Shown here: piece after piece, positions 7,534 to 15,211 of the stretch
Layout: every line of letters begins with the position of its first letter
Position numbering within the stretch: position 1 is the stretch's first letter
Assembly (NCBI GenBank): GCA_025964455.1
Contig: JAOPYU010000149.1
Span: 1-23,229 of the forward strand
DNA from: Thermoleophilia bacterium
Lineage (GTDB): Bacteria > Actinomycetota > Thermoleophilia > Gaiellales > SKUG01
DNA: 23,229 nt
Reading direction: 5' to 3'
Translations under genes and position numbers: made by a program
The notes under the pieces: generated by a model
What the model was told of the DNA's origin: nothing
The model's input: the letters and a program-made list of their open reading frames with translations, nothing else
The model's database searches: none

Positions 7534-8259
7534 TCAGCGGATCTTCGCAGCGAGCTGGAGGCCGTCCTGCAGCGCTCGGAGCGCGTCGTCGTACGCGCCG
7601 GACCAGCTGGCGAACGTGGTGCCGCTGTTCGCCATGATCGCCATGCGACCGGCGTTCGACCCGATCTTGCGGGCGCCGTCCATGATCTGGCGTGCCGTCG
7701 GCGCCGCGTTTGGATCCAGCAGCGTCAGGTCGATGGCGAGGTCTGAGACCTCGCGCGCGACGCGACGCCCGGTGTCACCCATCGACGCGGTCGGATAGAT
7801 GTCCCGGTTGGAGTACGCGTGCAGCAGTCCGTTGGAGCGCGACAGGTCTTCGATCGCCCCACCGAACCCTGCGATCAGGTCGTTGGCGCTGCGCGCGGGA
7901 CGCGCAGTGCCGGGCTGCGCTGCGAGCCCGGCGCGCACGGCGTCGACCGGTCCGGCGAGCGCGTTGCGCCAGTCGCCGAAGGTGGTTCCCTGGTTCGCCA
8001 TCACCGCGAGGCGCCCGGAGGTGTTCGCGACGCTGGTCGCCGCGCCGCCGAGCTCGGTGAGCAGCGCACGGTCGCCGCGTCGCACGGCAGCCGCATCGAT
8101 GGCGACGTTGCCGAGGCGTTCGGCCTGGCCCGCGACCCTCGTGCCCTCGGCCTGCGACGGATACATGTTGGTGTTCGAGAACCCGCCAAGCCGCGCGTTG
8201 GTCGCCACGATCTCCTCGAACGAACTCGCCAGTCCCTGATGCACGCCGATGGCAGTCAT
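7534..8259 (-). CDS. Protein of unknown function with two internal repeats
   Basis: The family of this 241-residue protein is not recognised. It starts MTAIGVHQGL at 8259, with AGGGGAG 6 bases upstream on the minus strand; an in-frame extension toward 8481 has neither a ribosome-binding site nor matching composition. It has no signal peptide or membrane helix. The protein is an internal duplication. Residues about 8-115 and 130-240 share a FSNTNMYPS/YSNRDIYPT element (27-35, 149-157) and the motif GR-L/M-A-V/I-MAN-Q/S-GTTF-x2-W (82-97, 204-219). The rest is Ala/Leu/Arg-rich and probably helical. It converges on nadD with a 12-base gap and is transcribed away from rsfS, across a gap holding a large palindrome. 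It breaks the usual nadD-rsfS adjacency, so it is likely a lineage-specific insertion. Confidence 0.75.
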   Translation of the reverse strand: MTAIGVHQGLASSFEEIVATNARLGGFSNTNMYPSQAEGTRVAGQAERLGNVAIDAAAVRRGDRALLTELGGAATSVANTSGRLAVMANQGTTFGDWRNALAGPVDAVRAGLAAQPGTARPARSANDLIAGFGGAIEDLSRSNGLLHAYSNRDIYPTASMGDTGRRVAREVSDLAIDLTLLDPNAAPTARQIMDGARKIGSNAGRMAIMANSGTTFASWSGAYDDALRALQDGLQLAAKIR

Positions 8260-8352
8260 CGAACACTCCCCTGGATCCCCGGTCGCCCGCCCCCGTGGCG
8301 CGACCTCGTCCTCCGACCATCGAATCGCCTCACCAGATCGTTGCACGCCGGA

Positions 8353-8399
8353 GATCCGGTGACGTTGCTGGCGGAATCCGCCAACAACGTCACCAAATC
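8353..8399. repeat. 47-nt near-perfect palindrome in the divergent intergenic gap
   Basis: The 243-base gap 8260-8502 contains an inverted repeat centred on base 8376. The outer arms are GATCCGGTGACGTTG (8353-8367) and CAACGTCACCAAATC (8385-8399). The inner arms are TGGCGGA (8369-8375) and TCCGCCA (8377-8383). Twenty of 23 positions pair. All three mismatches are C opposite A (8356/8396, 8357/8395, 8368/8384), as if C replaced T in a once perfect palindrome. The end TCACCAAATCG (8390-8400) recurs as TCACCAGATCG at 8330-8340. It could be an operator for either neighbour, a strong RNA hairpin, or a dispersed genomic repeat. Confidence 0.85.
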
Positions 8400-8488
8400 G
8401 TGGGGGAGCGGAGGTTCGAGGGTCGAATGTACCGGGGAGAACCACCCGTACCGTGGGAAGCGCTGCCGCGCCCTCCCACACCCACCCG

Positions 8489-8494
8489 TATGAT
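8489..8494 (+). promoter_or_regulatory. Candidate -10 box upstream of rsfS
   Basis: TATGAT matches the -10 consensus at five of six positions and lies 8 bases before the rsfS ATG. No convincing -35 box and no ribosome-binding site are visible between it and the start, so the transcript would be leaderless or nearly so. Confidence 0.5.
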
Positions 8495-8502
8495 GGGGGC
8501 GT

Positions 8503-8925
8503 ATGCAGAACCAGGACACCTCAGCGCTCGCGCGCACGCTCGCGCAGACCGCGCTCGAGAAGCTCGCCACCGACGTTCGACTCGTCGACCTCCGCGAGAT
8601 CGTGAGCTACACCGATTTCTTCGTCGTGTGCACCGGCTCCAACTCCCGCCAGACCAAGGCGATCTCCGATCACGTGATCGATCGCATGCGCGAGCTCGGC
8701 CATCACAAGCCGCGCCGCCGCGAGACCGACCTCGAAGGCAGCTGGGTGCTCCTGGACTACGTCGACGTCGTGCTCCACGTGTTCACGCCCGAGGCGCGCG
8801 AGTTCTACCGCCTCGAGTCGCTGTGGGGCCAGGTTCCGCAGGAGACCCTCACCGACGATCCCTCCATGGCCCAGCCTGCCGCCGGCCAGCCCGCGACCGA
8901 GAACGAGCGCGCCGCACAGGCCTGA
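8503..8925 (+). CDS. rsfS: Ribosomal silencing factor RsfS
   Basis: RsfS binds ribosomal protein L14 on the free 50S subunit and blocks subunit joining when nutrients run low. The 140-residue protein has the family core: LATDVRLVDLREIVSYTDFF, the CTGSNSRQTKAI block, and GSWVLLDYVDVVLHVF with FYRLESLW toward the end. The usual glycine of the DYGD motif is valine here (DYVD). The last about 30 residues (Pro/Ala/Gln-rich) are a low-complexity tail not needed for the fold. The nadD-rsfS pairing is conserved in many bacteria; here one opposite-strand gene separates the two. Confidence 0.93.
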   Translation: MQNQDTSALARTLAQTALEKLATDVRLVDLREIVSYTDFFVVCTGSNSRQTKAISDHVIDRMRELGHHKPRRRETDLEGSWVLLDYVDVVLHVFTPEAREFYRLESLWGQVPQETLTDDPSMAQPAAGQPATENERAAQA

Positions 8926-8982
8926 CGGCCGGCACGCATGGTGCGGCCTACCGAACCGCTGGCGCCGCCAGATCCGGTGCGC

Positions 8983-8988
8983 TACACT
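8983..8988 (+). promoter_or_regulatory. Candidate -10 box of the tRNA-Ala gene
   Basis: TACACT lies 14 bases before the first base of the tRNA, a suitable distance for a short 5' trailer removed by RNase P. The -35 region is poor (CTGGCG at 8959-8964, 18-base spacer). Confidence 0.45.
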
Positions 8989-9002
8989 TCGGTCTGTCTC
9001 TT

Positions 9003-9075
9003 GGGGCTATAGCTCAGCTGGGAGAGCGCCTCGCTGGCAGCGAGGAGGTCGTCGGTTCGATCCCGTCTAGCTCCA
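9003..9075 (+). tRNA. tRNA-Ala, anticodon GGC
   Basis: The cloverleaf is complete in 73 bases. The acceptor stem is GGGGCTA/TAGCTCC (one G-U pair) with discriminator A. The D arm is GCTC-AGCTGGGA-GAGC, and the anticodon stem CCTCG/CGAGG encloses the loop CTGGCAG with anticodon GGC. The variable loop is AGGTC, and the T arm is GTCGG-TTCGATC-CCGTC. The G-U pair at position 3:70 of the acceptor stem is the alanine identity element. The T stem has one U-U mismatch (second pair). The 3' CCA is not encoded. A hairpin terminator follows immediately. Confidence 0.96.
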
Positions 9076-9080
9076 CTCAC

Positions 9081-9106
9081 GCGCCTCGTGCACCTGCACG
9101 GGGCGC
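9081..9106 (+). terminator. Hairpin terminator after tRNA-Ala
   Basis: GCGCCTCGTGC (9081-9091) pairs with GCACGGGGCGC (9096-9106) around the loop ACCT. The stem is 11 base pairs with one G-U pair. GTTGCGTTT follows, a weak T-rich tail. The position, 6 bases after the tRNA, supports a transcription terminator. Confidence 0.78.
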
Positions 9107-9163
9107 GTTGCGTTTGGGCGGTCGCTCAAGCACCGGGGCTGGCGGACCGATGCACGCGACACG

Positions 9164-10870
9164 ATGCCCAGCCCACTGCGCCGAGCCCACACGGCGGCAG
9201 CGGTCCTCGTGGCGGTCGTGTCCGTGCTCGCCTGCACCGTCGCCTCCGCCCACGCCACCGTCCAGCCGCGACTCATCGTCGGATTCACGACGAACGCGTC
9301 GAGCGCTGTCCAGGCGGACGTCGTCGCACGGTCGGGCTCTGGGGCCAAGGTCCGGATCCCGGCGCTGCGTGCCGTGGTCGTCCAGCCGGCTCCGGGGCGG
9401 CTCGCCGCGGTGCGACGCCAGTTGCTGGCCCGCCCGGGGGTCGCCTTCGTCGAGGTCGACCACGTGGCTCGCGCCTACGATCTCGAGGCCGAGGCATCCA
9501 CCGGCGTCGCCGCCGCGTGGCAGCCCAACGACACCTTCTACTCGCAGCAGTGGGCGCTCGCGACGATCGGCGCCGACCAGGCATGGGAGCGCACGCGCGG
9601 CACGGGCGTGACGATCGCCGTGCTCGACACAGGCGTGGACTACATCCACCCGGACCTGGCAGGTCGCATCGACCTCGGTCGCGACTTCGTCGGCAAGGAC
9701 GACGATCCGATGGACGTGCAGGGCCATGGCACCCACGTCTCCGGCATCGTGGCTGCCAATGCAGACGACGGCTTCGGGGTCGCGGGGGTCGCCCCGGGGG
9801 CTCGCGTGCTCGCCGTTCGCGTGCTCGACGAGCAGGGCGCCGGCAACTACTCGACGGTCGCCGACGGCATCGTCTACGCCGCCAAGCGCGGCGCCAAGGT
9901 GATCAACCTGTCGCTCGGAGGGCCGGAGCGCTCCGAGCTGCTCCACGCGGCCATCGACTACGCAGCGGCCCGCGGCGCGATCGTGACGTGCGCGACCGGC
10001 AACGACGGCGCGCGCGCCATCGGGTACCCCGCGCGCTACGAATCGTGCCTCGCGGTCGGTGCGAGCGACGTGAGCGATTCGGTGGCGGACTTCTCCAACC
10101 AGGGCGCCGGCATCGACCTCGTCGCACCGGGCGCCGGGATCCTCTCCTCGACGATGGGCGGCAGCCACGATTCCTGGGACGGCACCTCCATGGCGACCCC
10201 CTACGCAGCCGGCGTCGCGGCGCTGCTGTACTCGCAGGGACTGGGCCGCCGCGAGGTGCTCGCCGCACTCACCTCGACCGCCAAGGACATCGATGCCGAC
10301 GGCCCCGAGAACGCGTCGGGCGCCGGGCGCATCGATGCGGCGGCCGCGACCGAAGCAGCGTCACGCTCCCCGCGGCGCTCCGCCGACACCACCGCACCGA
10401 CGGTGACCGCCATCACGCTGCTGCCGCGCCGCGAGCTCGTGCGCAGCTCCGCGAAGACGGTGTGGAAGCTCCGCAAGCGCACCGGGTTCACGCGCGTCGG
10501 CACCACCGACTACCGCGGCGCCTACGCGTACTCCAAGGTGTCGCTCAAGGGCGCCGTGCGCACGACCCAGACGTTCCGGTTCCGCGGCGGGGTCGTCTAC
10601 CGCAGCACCCTCGTGCAGGTCCGCACCAAGGTCGTGACGCGCCTGCGCAGCTACGTGGTGCCTGTCCAGGTCACGGCCGCGGACGACGTGGCGGTCGATC
10701 GCGTCGCGCTCGAGCTGGACGGTCGCGTGGTCGGCGTCGACTGGACGGCGGCAGGCGGCTGGACCGTTGAGGTGCCCTGCACCACCGGCGCGCACTCGGT
10801 GGTCGCGTCGGTGTTCGACGTCGCCGACAACGAGGGCGCCGGCAGCTCGCGGCTGTCCCTTCGCTGCTGA
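9164..10870 (+). CDS. Secreted subtilisin-family (S8) serine protease
   Basis: This 568-residue secreted endopeptidase has a signal peptide (hydrophobic 11-25, cleavage near AHA-TVQ). An I9-like propeptide follows (about 35-105, starting PRLIVGFTTN and ending FVEVDHVARAY). The catalytic domain (about 118-395) carries the full triad: D155 in AVLDTGVDYIHPDL, H188 in GHGTHVSGI and S342 in GTSMATPYAAG. The oxyanion asparagine is N280 in ATGNDG. After a short linker, an Ig-like bacterial domain begins at DTTAPTVTAITLLP (408-421) and resumes at YVVPVQVTAADDVAVDRV (497-514). A strongly basic segment of about 75 residues lies in between. C539 and the last residue, C568, could pair. No clear ribosome-binding site is seen. 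The gene is likely autonomous, between the tRNA terminator and the UPF0182 promoter. Confidence 0.93.
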   Translation: MPSPLRRAHTAAAVLVAVVSVLACTVASAHATVQPRLIVGFTTNASSAVQADVVARSGSGAKVRIPALRAVVVQPAPGRLAAVRRQLLARPGVAFVEVDHVARAYDLEAEASTGVAAAWQPNDTFYSQQWALATIGADQAWERTRGTGVTIAVLDTGVDYIHPDLAGRIDLGRDFVGKDDDPMDVQGHGTHVSGIVAANADDGFGVAGVAPGARVLAVRVLDEQGAGNYSTVADGIVYAAKRGAKVINLSLGGPERSELLHAAIDYAAARGAIVTCATGNDGARAIGYPARYESCLAVGASDVSDSVADFSNQGAGIDLVAPGAGILSSTMGGSHDSWDGTSMATPYAAGVAALLYSQGLGRREVLAALTSTAKDIDADGPENASGAGRIDAAAATEAASRSPRRSADTTAPTVTAITLLPRRELVRSSAKTVWKLRKRTGFTRVGTTDYRGAYAYSKVSLKGAVRTTQTFRFRGGVVYRSTLVQVRTKVVTRLRSYVVPVQVTAADDVAVDRVALELDGRVVGVDWTAAGGWTVEVPCTTGAHSVVASVFDVADNEGAGSSRLSLRC

Positions 10871-10885
10871 CCGGGGCGATCACGG

Positions 10886-10891
10886 TAGTCT
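10886..10891 (+). promoter_or_regulatory. Candidate -10 box of a leaderless UPF0182 transcript
   Basis: TAGTCT ends 6 bases before the ATG at 10898, so transcription should start at the start codon. No ribosome-binding site precedes the ATG. The -35 region is not convincing. Confidence 0.45.
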
Positions 10892-10897
10892 CCGTGC

Positions 10898-13864
10898 ATG
10901 AGCATGGATGATGACGTCGTACGACCGATGCCGCCGCGACGCCCGCAGCGGTCCAGCGTGGGCACGCGCTACCGGCGATGGCGCAACCGCATCATCGGCG
11001 TGCTCGTCCCGCTCGTGCTCGTGGTCGGCGGGCTGCTGCGCTTCTGGACGGACCTGATGTGGTTCGACGAGGTCGGGCAGCGAGACGTCATGGTCACGCG
11101 CCTGCAGTGGGGCACGGCGATGGGCATCGGCTTCGGCCTGTTCACGTTCTTCGTGCTGTACGTGAACTTCTCGATCGCCCGGCGGGTCGCGCGCGACGAC
11201 CTCTACGTGCCGTTCCTCGCGGTGCGTTCGGATCCCGAGGCGCCCGAGCAGCCGGTGATCCCGCACTTCGTGCTGAAGCCGATCCTGCTCGGTGTCGCCG
11301 CCGCTGCTGCCGTGATCGCCGGGCTCGTCATGGGCTCGCGGTGGGAGGTCGTGCTGCGCTTCCTGGGACGCACCGACTTCAATGTCACCGATCCGCAGTT
11401 CGGCAAGGACGCGTCGTTCTACGTGTTCACGATGCCGCTGCTGGAGCTGATCACGCGATCGCTCCAGGTGCTCATCATCGTCGCGGGCATCGGCGTCGTG
11501 CTCGCCTACGTCGCGACCGGGGTCATTCGCTACACGCCCGTGCCGCGTGCGGCGCGCGGCGCGATCGTCCACGTCTCGTGGCTCGTCGCTGCGTTCCTGG
11601 TGGTCTCCGCGCTCAACTACCGGCTGTCGATCTGGTCGCTCGCGACCTCCACGCGCGGCTATGTCGCGGGCGCCGGCTGGACCGACGTGCACGCGCGCAT
11701 CCCGGCCTACTGGCTCATGGCCGTGGCGAGCCTCGTGCTCGCGGTCGTGGTCGTGCTCTACGCGCGCCGCGAGAAGTGGCGCGTCGTGGGCGGCGCGGTC
11801 GTCGGCTGGTTCATCGCCAGCACGATCGTCACCGGCATCATCCCCGGCGTGGTGCAGCGCGTGCTCGTGTCACCGAACGAGCAGCAGCGCGAAGCGAAGG
11901 TCATCTCCGGCAACATCCGCAACACGCGGTTCGCGTTCGGCCTCGACGACATCGACACCAAGCCCTTCACGGACCAGGCGGCGCTCGACCGACGCGCGCT
12001 GCTCGAGGGCAACCTGCCGACGACCGACAACCTGCGCCTCTGGAGCCCGGAGCCGCTGCGCGACGTGCTCAACCAGGACCAGAACGTCCGCCAGTTCTAC
12101 GAGTTCACGGATTCGGACGTCGACCGCTACCAGCTCGGGGACGAGTACCGCCAGGTGATGGTGAGCGTGCGCGAGCTCGATCCGCGGGCGACGGCGATCG
12201 CTTCGGGCTGGACCAACGAGCACCTCAGCTACACGCACGGCTATGGCGCGGTGGCGACGCTCCCCAACGAGGTGGACAGCGACGGCAAGCCGCGCCACAT
12301 CCTGCGCGACCTGTCGATGAAGACGACGGGCGAGGGCGAGGCCCTCAAGGTCGACCGGCCGGAGATCTACTACGGCGAGAACGGCAACGACTACGTGTTC
12401 GTCGGCACCAAGACGCGTGAGATCAGCGGCGCGGACGAGGACGACGGCTCCGCGCGCGACACCGAGTACACCGGTACCGGCGGCATCAAGATCACGAGCC
12501 TCGCCCGCCGCATCGCATTCGCGGCGACGTTCCGCGACACGCGCGTCCTGTTCACCGGGCAGTTCGACAAGGACAGCAAGGTGATGTTCCGGCGCCGCAT
12601 CTCCGAGCGCGTGCACGAGCTCGCGCCCTTCCTGACGCTCGACCGGGACCCGTACGCGGTGATCGTGGACGGTCGCGTGAAGTGGATCGTGGATGCCTAC
12701 GCTACGAGCGATCGCTTCCCGTACTCGCAGGCTGCGCCGCTCGGACAGGCCGTGGCGGATGCACGTGGCGTTCCGACGACGACGGACGTCAACTACGTCC
12801 GCAACTCGGTCAAGGCGGTCGTGGACGCCTATGACGGCTCGGTGAAGCTGTACGTCATCGACGACGAGGACCCGATCGTCTCGTCGTGGCGCGACATCTT
12901 CCCGAAGCTCTTCACCGACGGCGACAAGCTGCCGGAGCAGCTGCGCGCGCACCTGCGCTATCCCGAGGACCTGTTCGAGGCGCAGACCGAGACCTTCAAG
13001 CGGTACCACATGACCGACGTGGCGGACTTCTACGGCCGCAAGGACGAGTGGGACGTCGCCTCGATCGAGAGCAAGCCGATGGATGCCTTCTATGTCCTTG
13101 CGAAGCTGCCCGGCGAGGCGCGCGAGGAGCAGCTGCTGATCCGTCCGCTCACGCCGCGCGGGCGCAAGAACATGCTCGCCTACATGGTCGCGCGCAGCGA
13201 CGGCGAGGCGTATGGCGAGGTGCGGACGCTGCGGCTGTCGACCAGCCAGTCGACGCAGGGCCCGTCCCAGATCCAGGCTCGGATCAACCAGGACTCCGAG
13301 ATCTCGCCGCAGCTGCGCGAGTGGCGCACCGGCAGCAACAAGGTCGTGTTCGGTGACCTGCTCGTGCTCCCGGTGGAGCAGAGCCTGCTCTACGCGCAGC
13401 CCATCTACCTGGTGAACGCCGAGGCGAGCATCCCCGAGTTCCAGCGCATCGTGCTCGCGCTCGGGTCGACGATCGCGTGGGGCAGCTCCTACTCGCGGGC
13501 GGCGGAGGCGTTGCTGCGCGAGCGTGCGGCCGACCTCGAGGAGGATGGCGGCGCCGAGGACGGCGGCGGCGATGCCGGCAGCGGGGACGATGGGGGGGAT
13601 GCCCCGTCAGGTGACGCTGGCAGCGACGACGGCGCAGCCTCGGGCGAGGACTCGGACACCGGCTCGGCCGGGACCGGCGGCAAGGTCCCAGCCCCCGCGA
13701 CCGGTGACTTCACGGGGCTGTCGCAGGCCGAGCTCGCGACCCTCGTTGCGAAGGTCGCTGCGGCCTACGACCGAGCCGACGCCTGCCAGCAGCAGGGTGA
13801 CACCGTCTGCTTCGCGCGCGAGATCGAGCAGGTCGAGCGCCTGCTCGCCGACGCTCGCCGCTGA
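10898..13864 (+). CDS. UPF0182 family large membrane protein
   Basis: This 988-residue member of UPF0182 (COG1615) belongs to a family of large actinobacterial and cyanobacterial membrane proteins of unknown function. Seven hydrophobic segments lie in the first third (about 31-50, 72-93, 126-145, 180-208, 222-243, 269-289 and 297-319), with the family hallmark LMWFDEVGQRDVMVTRLQWG (53-72) after the first. The remaining about 560 residues are a large soluble domain, probably outside the cell, containing ERVHELAPFLTLDRDPYAV and YPEDLF. A low-complexity Asp/Gly/Ala/Ser linker (about 880-934) follows, ending in a short helical tail with two cysteines (ADACQQQGDTVCFAREIEQV). Its length and layout are normal for the family. 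It stands alone between a leaderless promoter and a hairpin. Confidence 0.92.
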   Translation: MSMDDDVVRPMPPRRPQRSSVGTRYRRWRNRIIGVLVPLVLVVGGLLRFWTDLMWFDEVGQRDVMVTRLQWGTAMGIGFGLFTFFVLYVNFSIARRVARDDLYVPFLAVRSDPEAPEQPVIPHFVLKPILLGVAAAAAVIAGLVMGSRWEVVLRFLGRTDFNVTDPQFGKDASFYVFTMPLLELITRSLQVLIIVAGIGVVLAYVATGVIRYTPVPRAARGAIVHVSWLVAAFLVVSALNYRLSIWSLATSTRGYVAGAGWTDVHARIPAYWLMAVASLVLAVVVVLYARREKWRVVGGAVVGWFIASTIVTGIIPGVVQRVLVSPNEQQREAKVISGNIRNTRFAFGLDDIDTKPFTDQAALDRRALLEGNLPTTDNLRLWSPEPLRDVLNQDQNVRQFYEFTDSDVDRYQLGDEYRQVMVSVRELDPRATAIASGWTNEHLSYTHGYGAVATLPNEVDSDGKPRHILRDLSMKTTGEGEALKVDRPEIYYGENGNDYVFVGTKTREISGADEDDGSARDTEYTGTGGIKITSLARRIAFAATFRDTRVLFTGQFDKDSKVMFRRRISERVHELAPFLTLDRDPYAVIVDGRVKWIVDAYATSDRFPYSQAAPLGQAVADARGVPTTTDVNYVRNSVKAVVDAYDGSVKLYVIDDEDPIVSSWRDIFPKLFTDGDKLPEQLRAHLRYPEDLFEAQTETFKRYHMTDVADFYGRKDEWDVASIESKPMDAFYVLAKLPGEAREEQLLIRPLTPRGRKNMLAYMVARSDGEAYGEVRTLRLSTSQSTQGPSQIQARINQDSEISPQLREWRTGSNKVVFGDLLVLPVEQSLLYAQPIYLVNAEASIPEFQRIVLALGSTIAWGSSYSRAAEALLRERAADLEEDGGAEDGGGDAGSGDDGGDAPSGDAGSDDGAASGEDSDTGSAGTGGKVPAPATGDFTGLSQAELATLVAKVAAAYDRADACQQQGDTVCFAREIEQVERLLADARR

Positions 13865-13869
13865 TCCAC

Positions 13870-13900
13870 GGTCCCCGGAAACGCGGGAGACCCCGGGACC
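13870..13900 (+). terminator. Hairpin after the UPF0182 gene, possible terminator
   Basis: GGTCCC-C-GG (13870-13878) pairs with CCGGGACC (13893-13900), forming 8 base pairs with one bulged C. It starts 6 bases after the stop codon. There is no T tract, so terminator function is tentative, although U-less terminators are reported in high-GC actinobacteria. Confidence 0.4.
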
Positions 13901-13939
13901 GATAGGTCTGGAGAAGGGTTTCTACGTGGTCGGGGGGCC

Positions 13940-15211
13940 ATGGATCCAGCATCGACATCCGTGAGCAACCGCGTGCACGTGGCCGGCAGGGCTCCGAGCC
14001 ACGAGGTAGCGCTGCCTGCCGTCGACCTGCCGACCTACGAGCCACCCGTGCTCGATCGCATCGGCGACGTGGTGCGTGACCACACGTGGCTGCCCGTGAT
14101 CGGGGGGCTCGCCGGTGGCGGCCTCGTCGCGGCGCGGGCCATGGGGTCGAGCCAGGGCGTGCTGCGCCGTATCGCCGGACCGATCGGCGGTGCGCTCGCG
14201 GGCGCGGCCCTCGCCCTGGGCGGTGGTGCGCTCGCCGGGAAGCTGTTCGGTGGGGAGCCGACGCTCACCGCTGCGCGCGGCGTGCCGGAGGCGACCGGGA
14301 AGGTCGTCGCCGACGAGGACCTGCGCGTGATGACCTTCAACCTCCACGGAGGAATGGGCCCGGGCGGGGAGTTCGGCACGAGCGACGAGAAGCTCGACCG
14401 ACTTGCGGCGGCGATCCGCCACGAGGATCCCGACGTCGTGATGCTCCAGGAGATCGATCGCTTCGCGGCGCGATCCGGGCGCACCGACATCCTGGCCGAA
14501 CTGGCGAAGCGGCTTCATCCCGATGGCGCGGTGTTCACGCCACGCGGCTCCAGGGTCACTGGCGGGCAGGAGGGCACGGGCGTGCTCAGCTTCCACGGGA
14601 TCGAGGTGGCCGATGCGCGCGGCATCGTGAGCACCGATCCCGTGGGTGACGGCATCGGCCGACGGATCGACGGGCTCGTCTCCGGCGGCCGAAAGCTGTG
14701 GTCGGAGCGCGTGACACACGGCGACGCGCCGAAGGGGCTCACGCCGGACTACATGCCGCGCGTCACCACCGATGCGATGCTCGTGACGCCTGCCGGCAAC
14801 CAGGTGCGTGTCCTGAGCGGGCATTACAGCTGGCAGATGCCGGGCATCGATTCCCAGGGCAACCAGATCACGCCGCTCGCCGGCATCGTGGCCGCCTGGG
14901 ACGGACCGACGGTCTGGGGCGCCGACTGGAACCAGAACGGTTCTGGGCGCGACGGCGAGCGCGAACGCGCGCTGCTCGCTCCTGCTGACATGACCGACAC
15001 CTTCAGCGACATGGGCATCGCGCCGGACGACCCGCGCCGTCGCAGTGCGGGGAGCGTGAAGCCGCACGCAGGCATCGACCGCATCTACCGCTCGGACGAG
15101 TTCACCACGCGCAGCACGAGGGTGGTCCCGTACGCGCCCGGCGCGCCGGATCCGAGCGACCACCACGCGGTCGTCGCCGACCTGCACCTGGACGCCGGCG
15201 GCCTCGGCTGA
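13940..15211 (+). CDS. EEP-superfamily phosphohydrolase with glycine-rich N-terminal module (copy 1)
   Basis: This 423-residue protein has an endonuclease/exonuclease/phosphatase (DNase I-like) domain from about 127 on. All expected catalytic motifs are present: N134 in TFNLHGG, E171 in LQEID, H295 in LSGHYSW, D329 and N331 in GADWNQN, D380 in GIDRIY, and D407-H408 in SDHHAVVA. The family includes nucleases, phosphodiesterases, sphingomyelinases and inositol phosphatases, so the substrate is open. The first 110 residues are unusual. The block VSNRVHV to YEPPVLDRIG (8-42) precedes a Gly/Ala-rich hydrophobic stretch (about 52-105) with GxxxG spacing, suited to membrane insertion or helix packing. 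No signal peptide is seen. The stop codon overlaps the start of copy 2 (TGATG). ATG 13940 is preferred because it aligns with copy 2, although its ribosome-binding site is poor. Confidence 0.85.
   Translation: MDPASTSVSNRVHVAGRAPSHEVALPAVDLPTYEPPVLDRIGDVVRDHTWLPVIGGLAGGGLVAARAMGSSQGVLRRIAGPIGGALAGAALALGGGALAGKLFGGEPTLTAARGVPEATGKVVADEDLRVMTFNLHGGMGPGGEFGTSDEKLDRLAAAIRHEDPDVVMLQEIDRFAARSGRTDILAELAKRLHPDGAVFTPRGSRVTGGQEGTGVLSFHGIEVADARGIVSTDPVGDGIGRRIDGLVSGGRKLWSERVTHGDAPKGLTPDYMPRVTTDAMLVTPAGNQVRVLSGHYSWQMPGIDSQGNQITPLAGIVAAWDGPTVWGADWNQNGSGRDGERERALLAPADMTDTFSDMGIAPDDPRRRSAGSVKPHAGIDRIYRSDEFTTRSTRVVPYAPGAPDPSDHHAVVADLHLDAGGLG

Noticed and set aside
13870..13939. Possible riboswitch ahead of EEP copy 1
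   Set aside because: The Gly/purine-rich leader superficially recalls c-di-nucleotide aptamers, but none of the conserved core elements line up; only a simple hairpin is supported.
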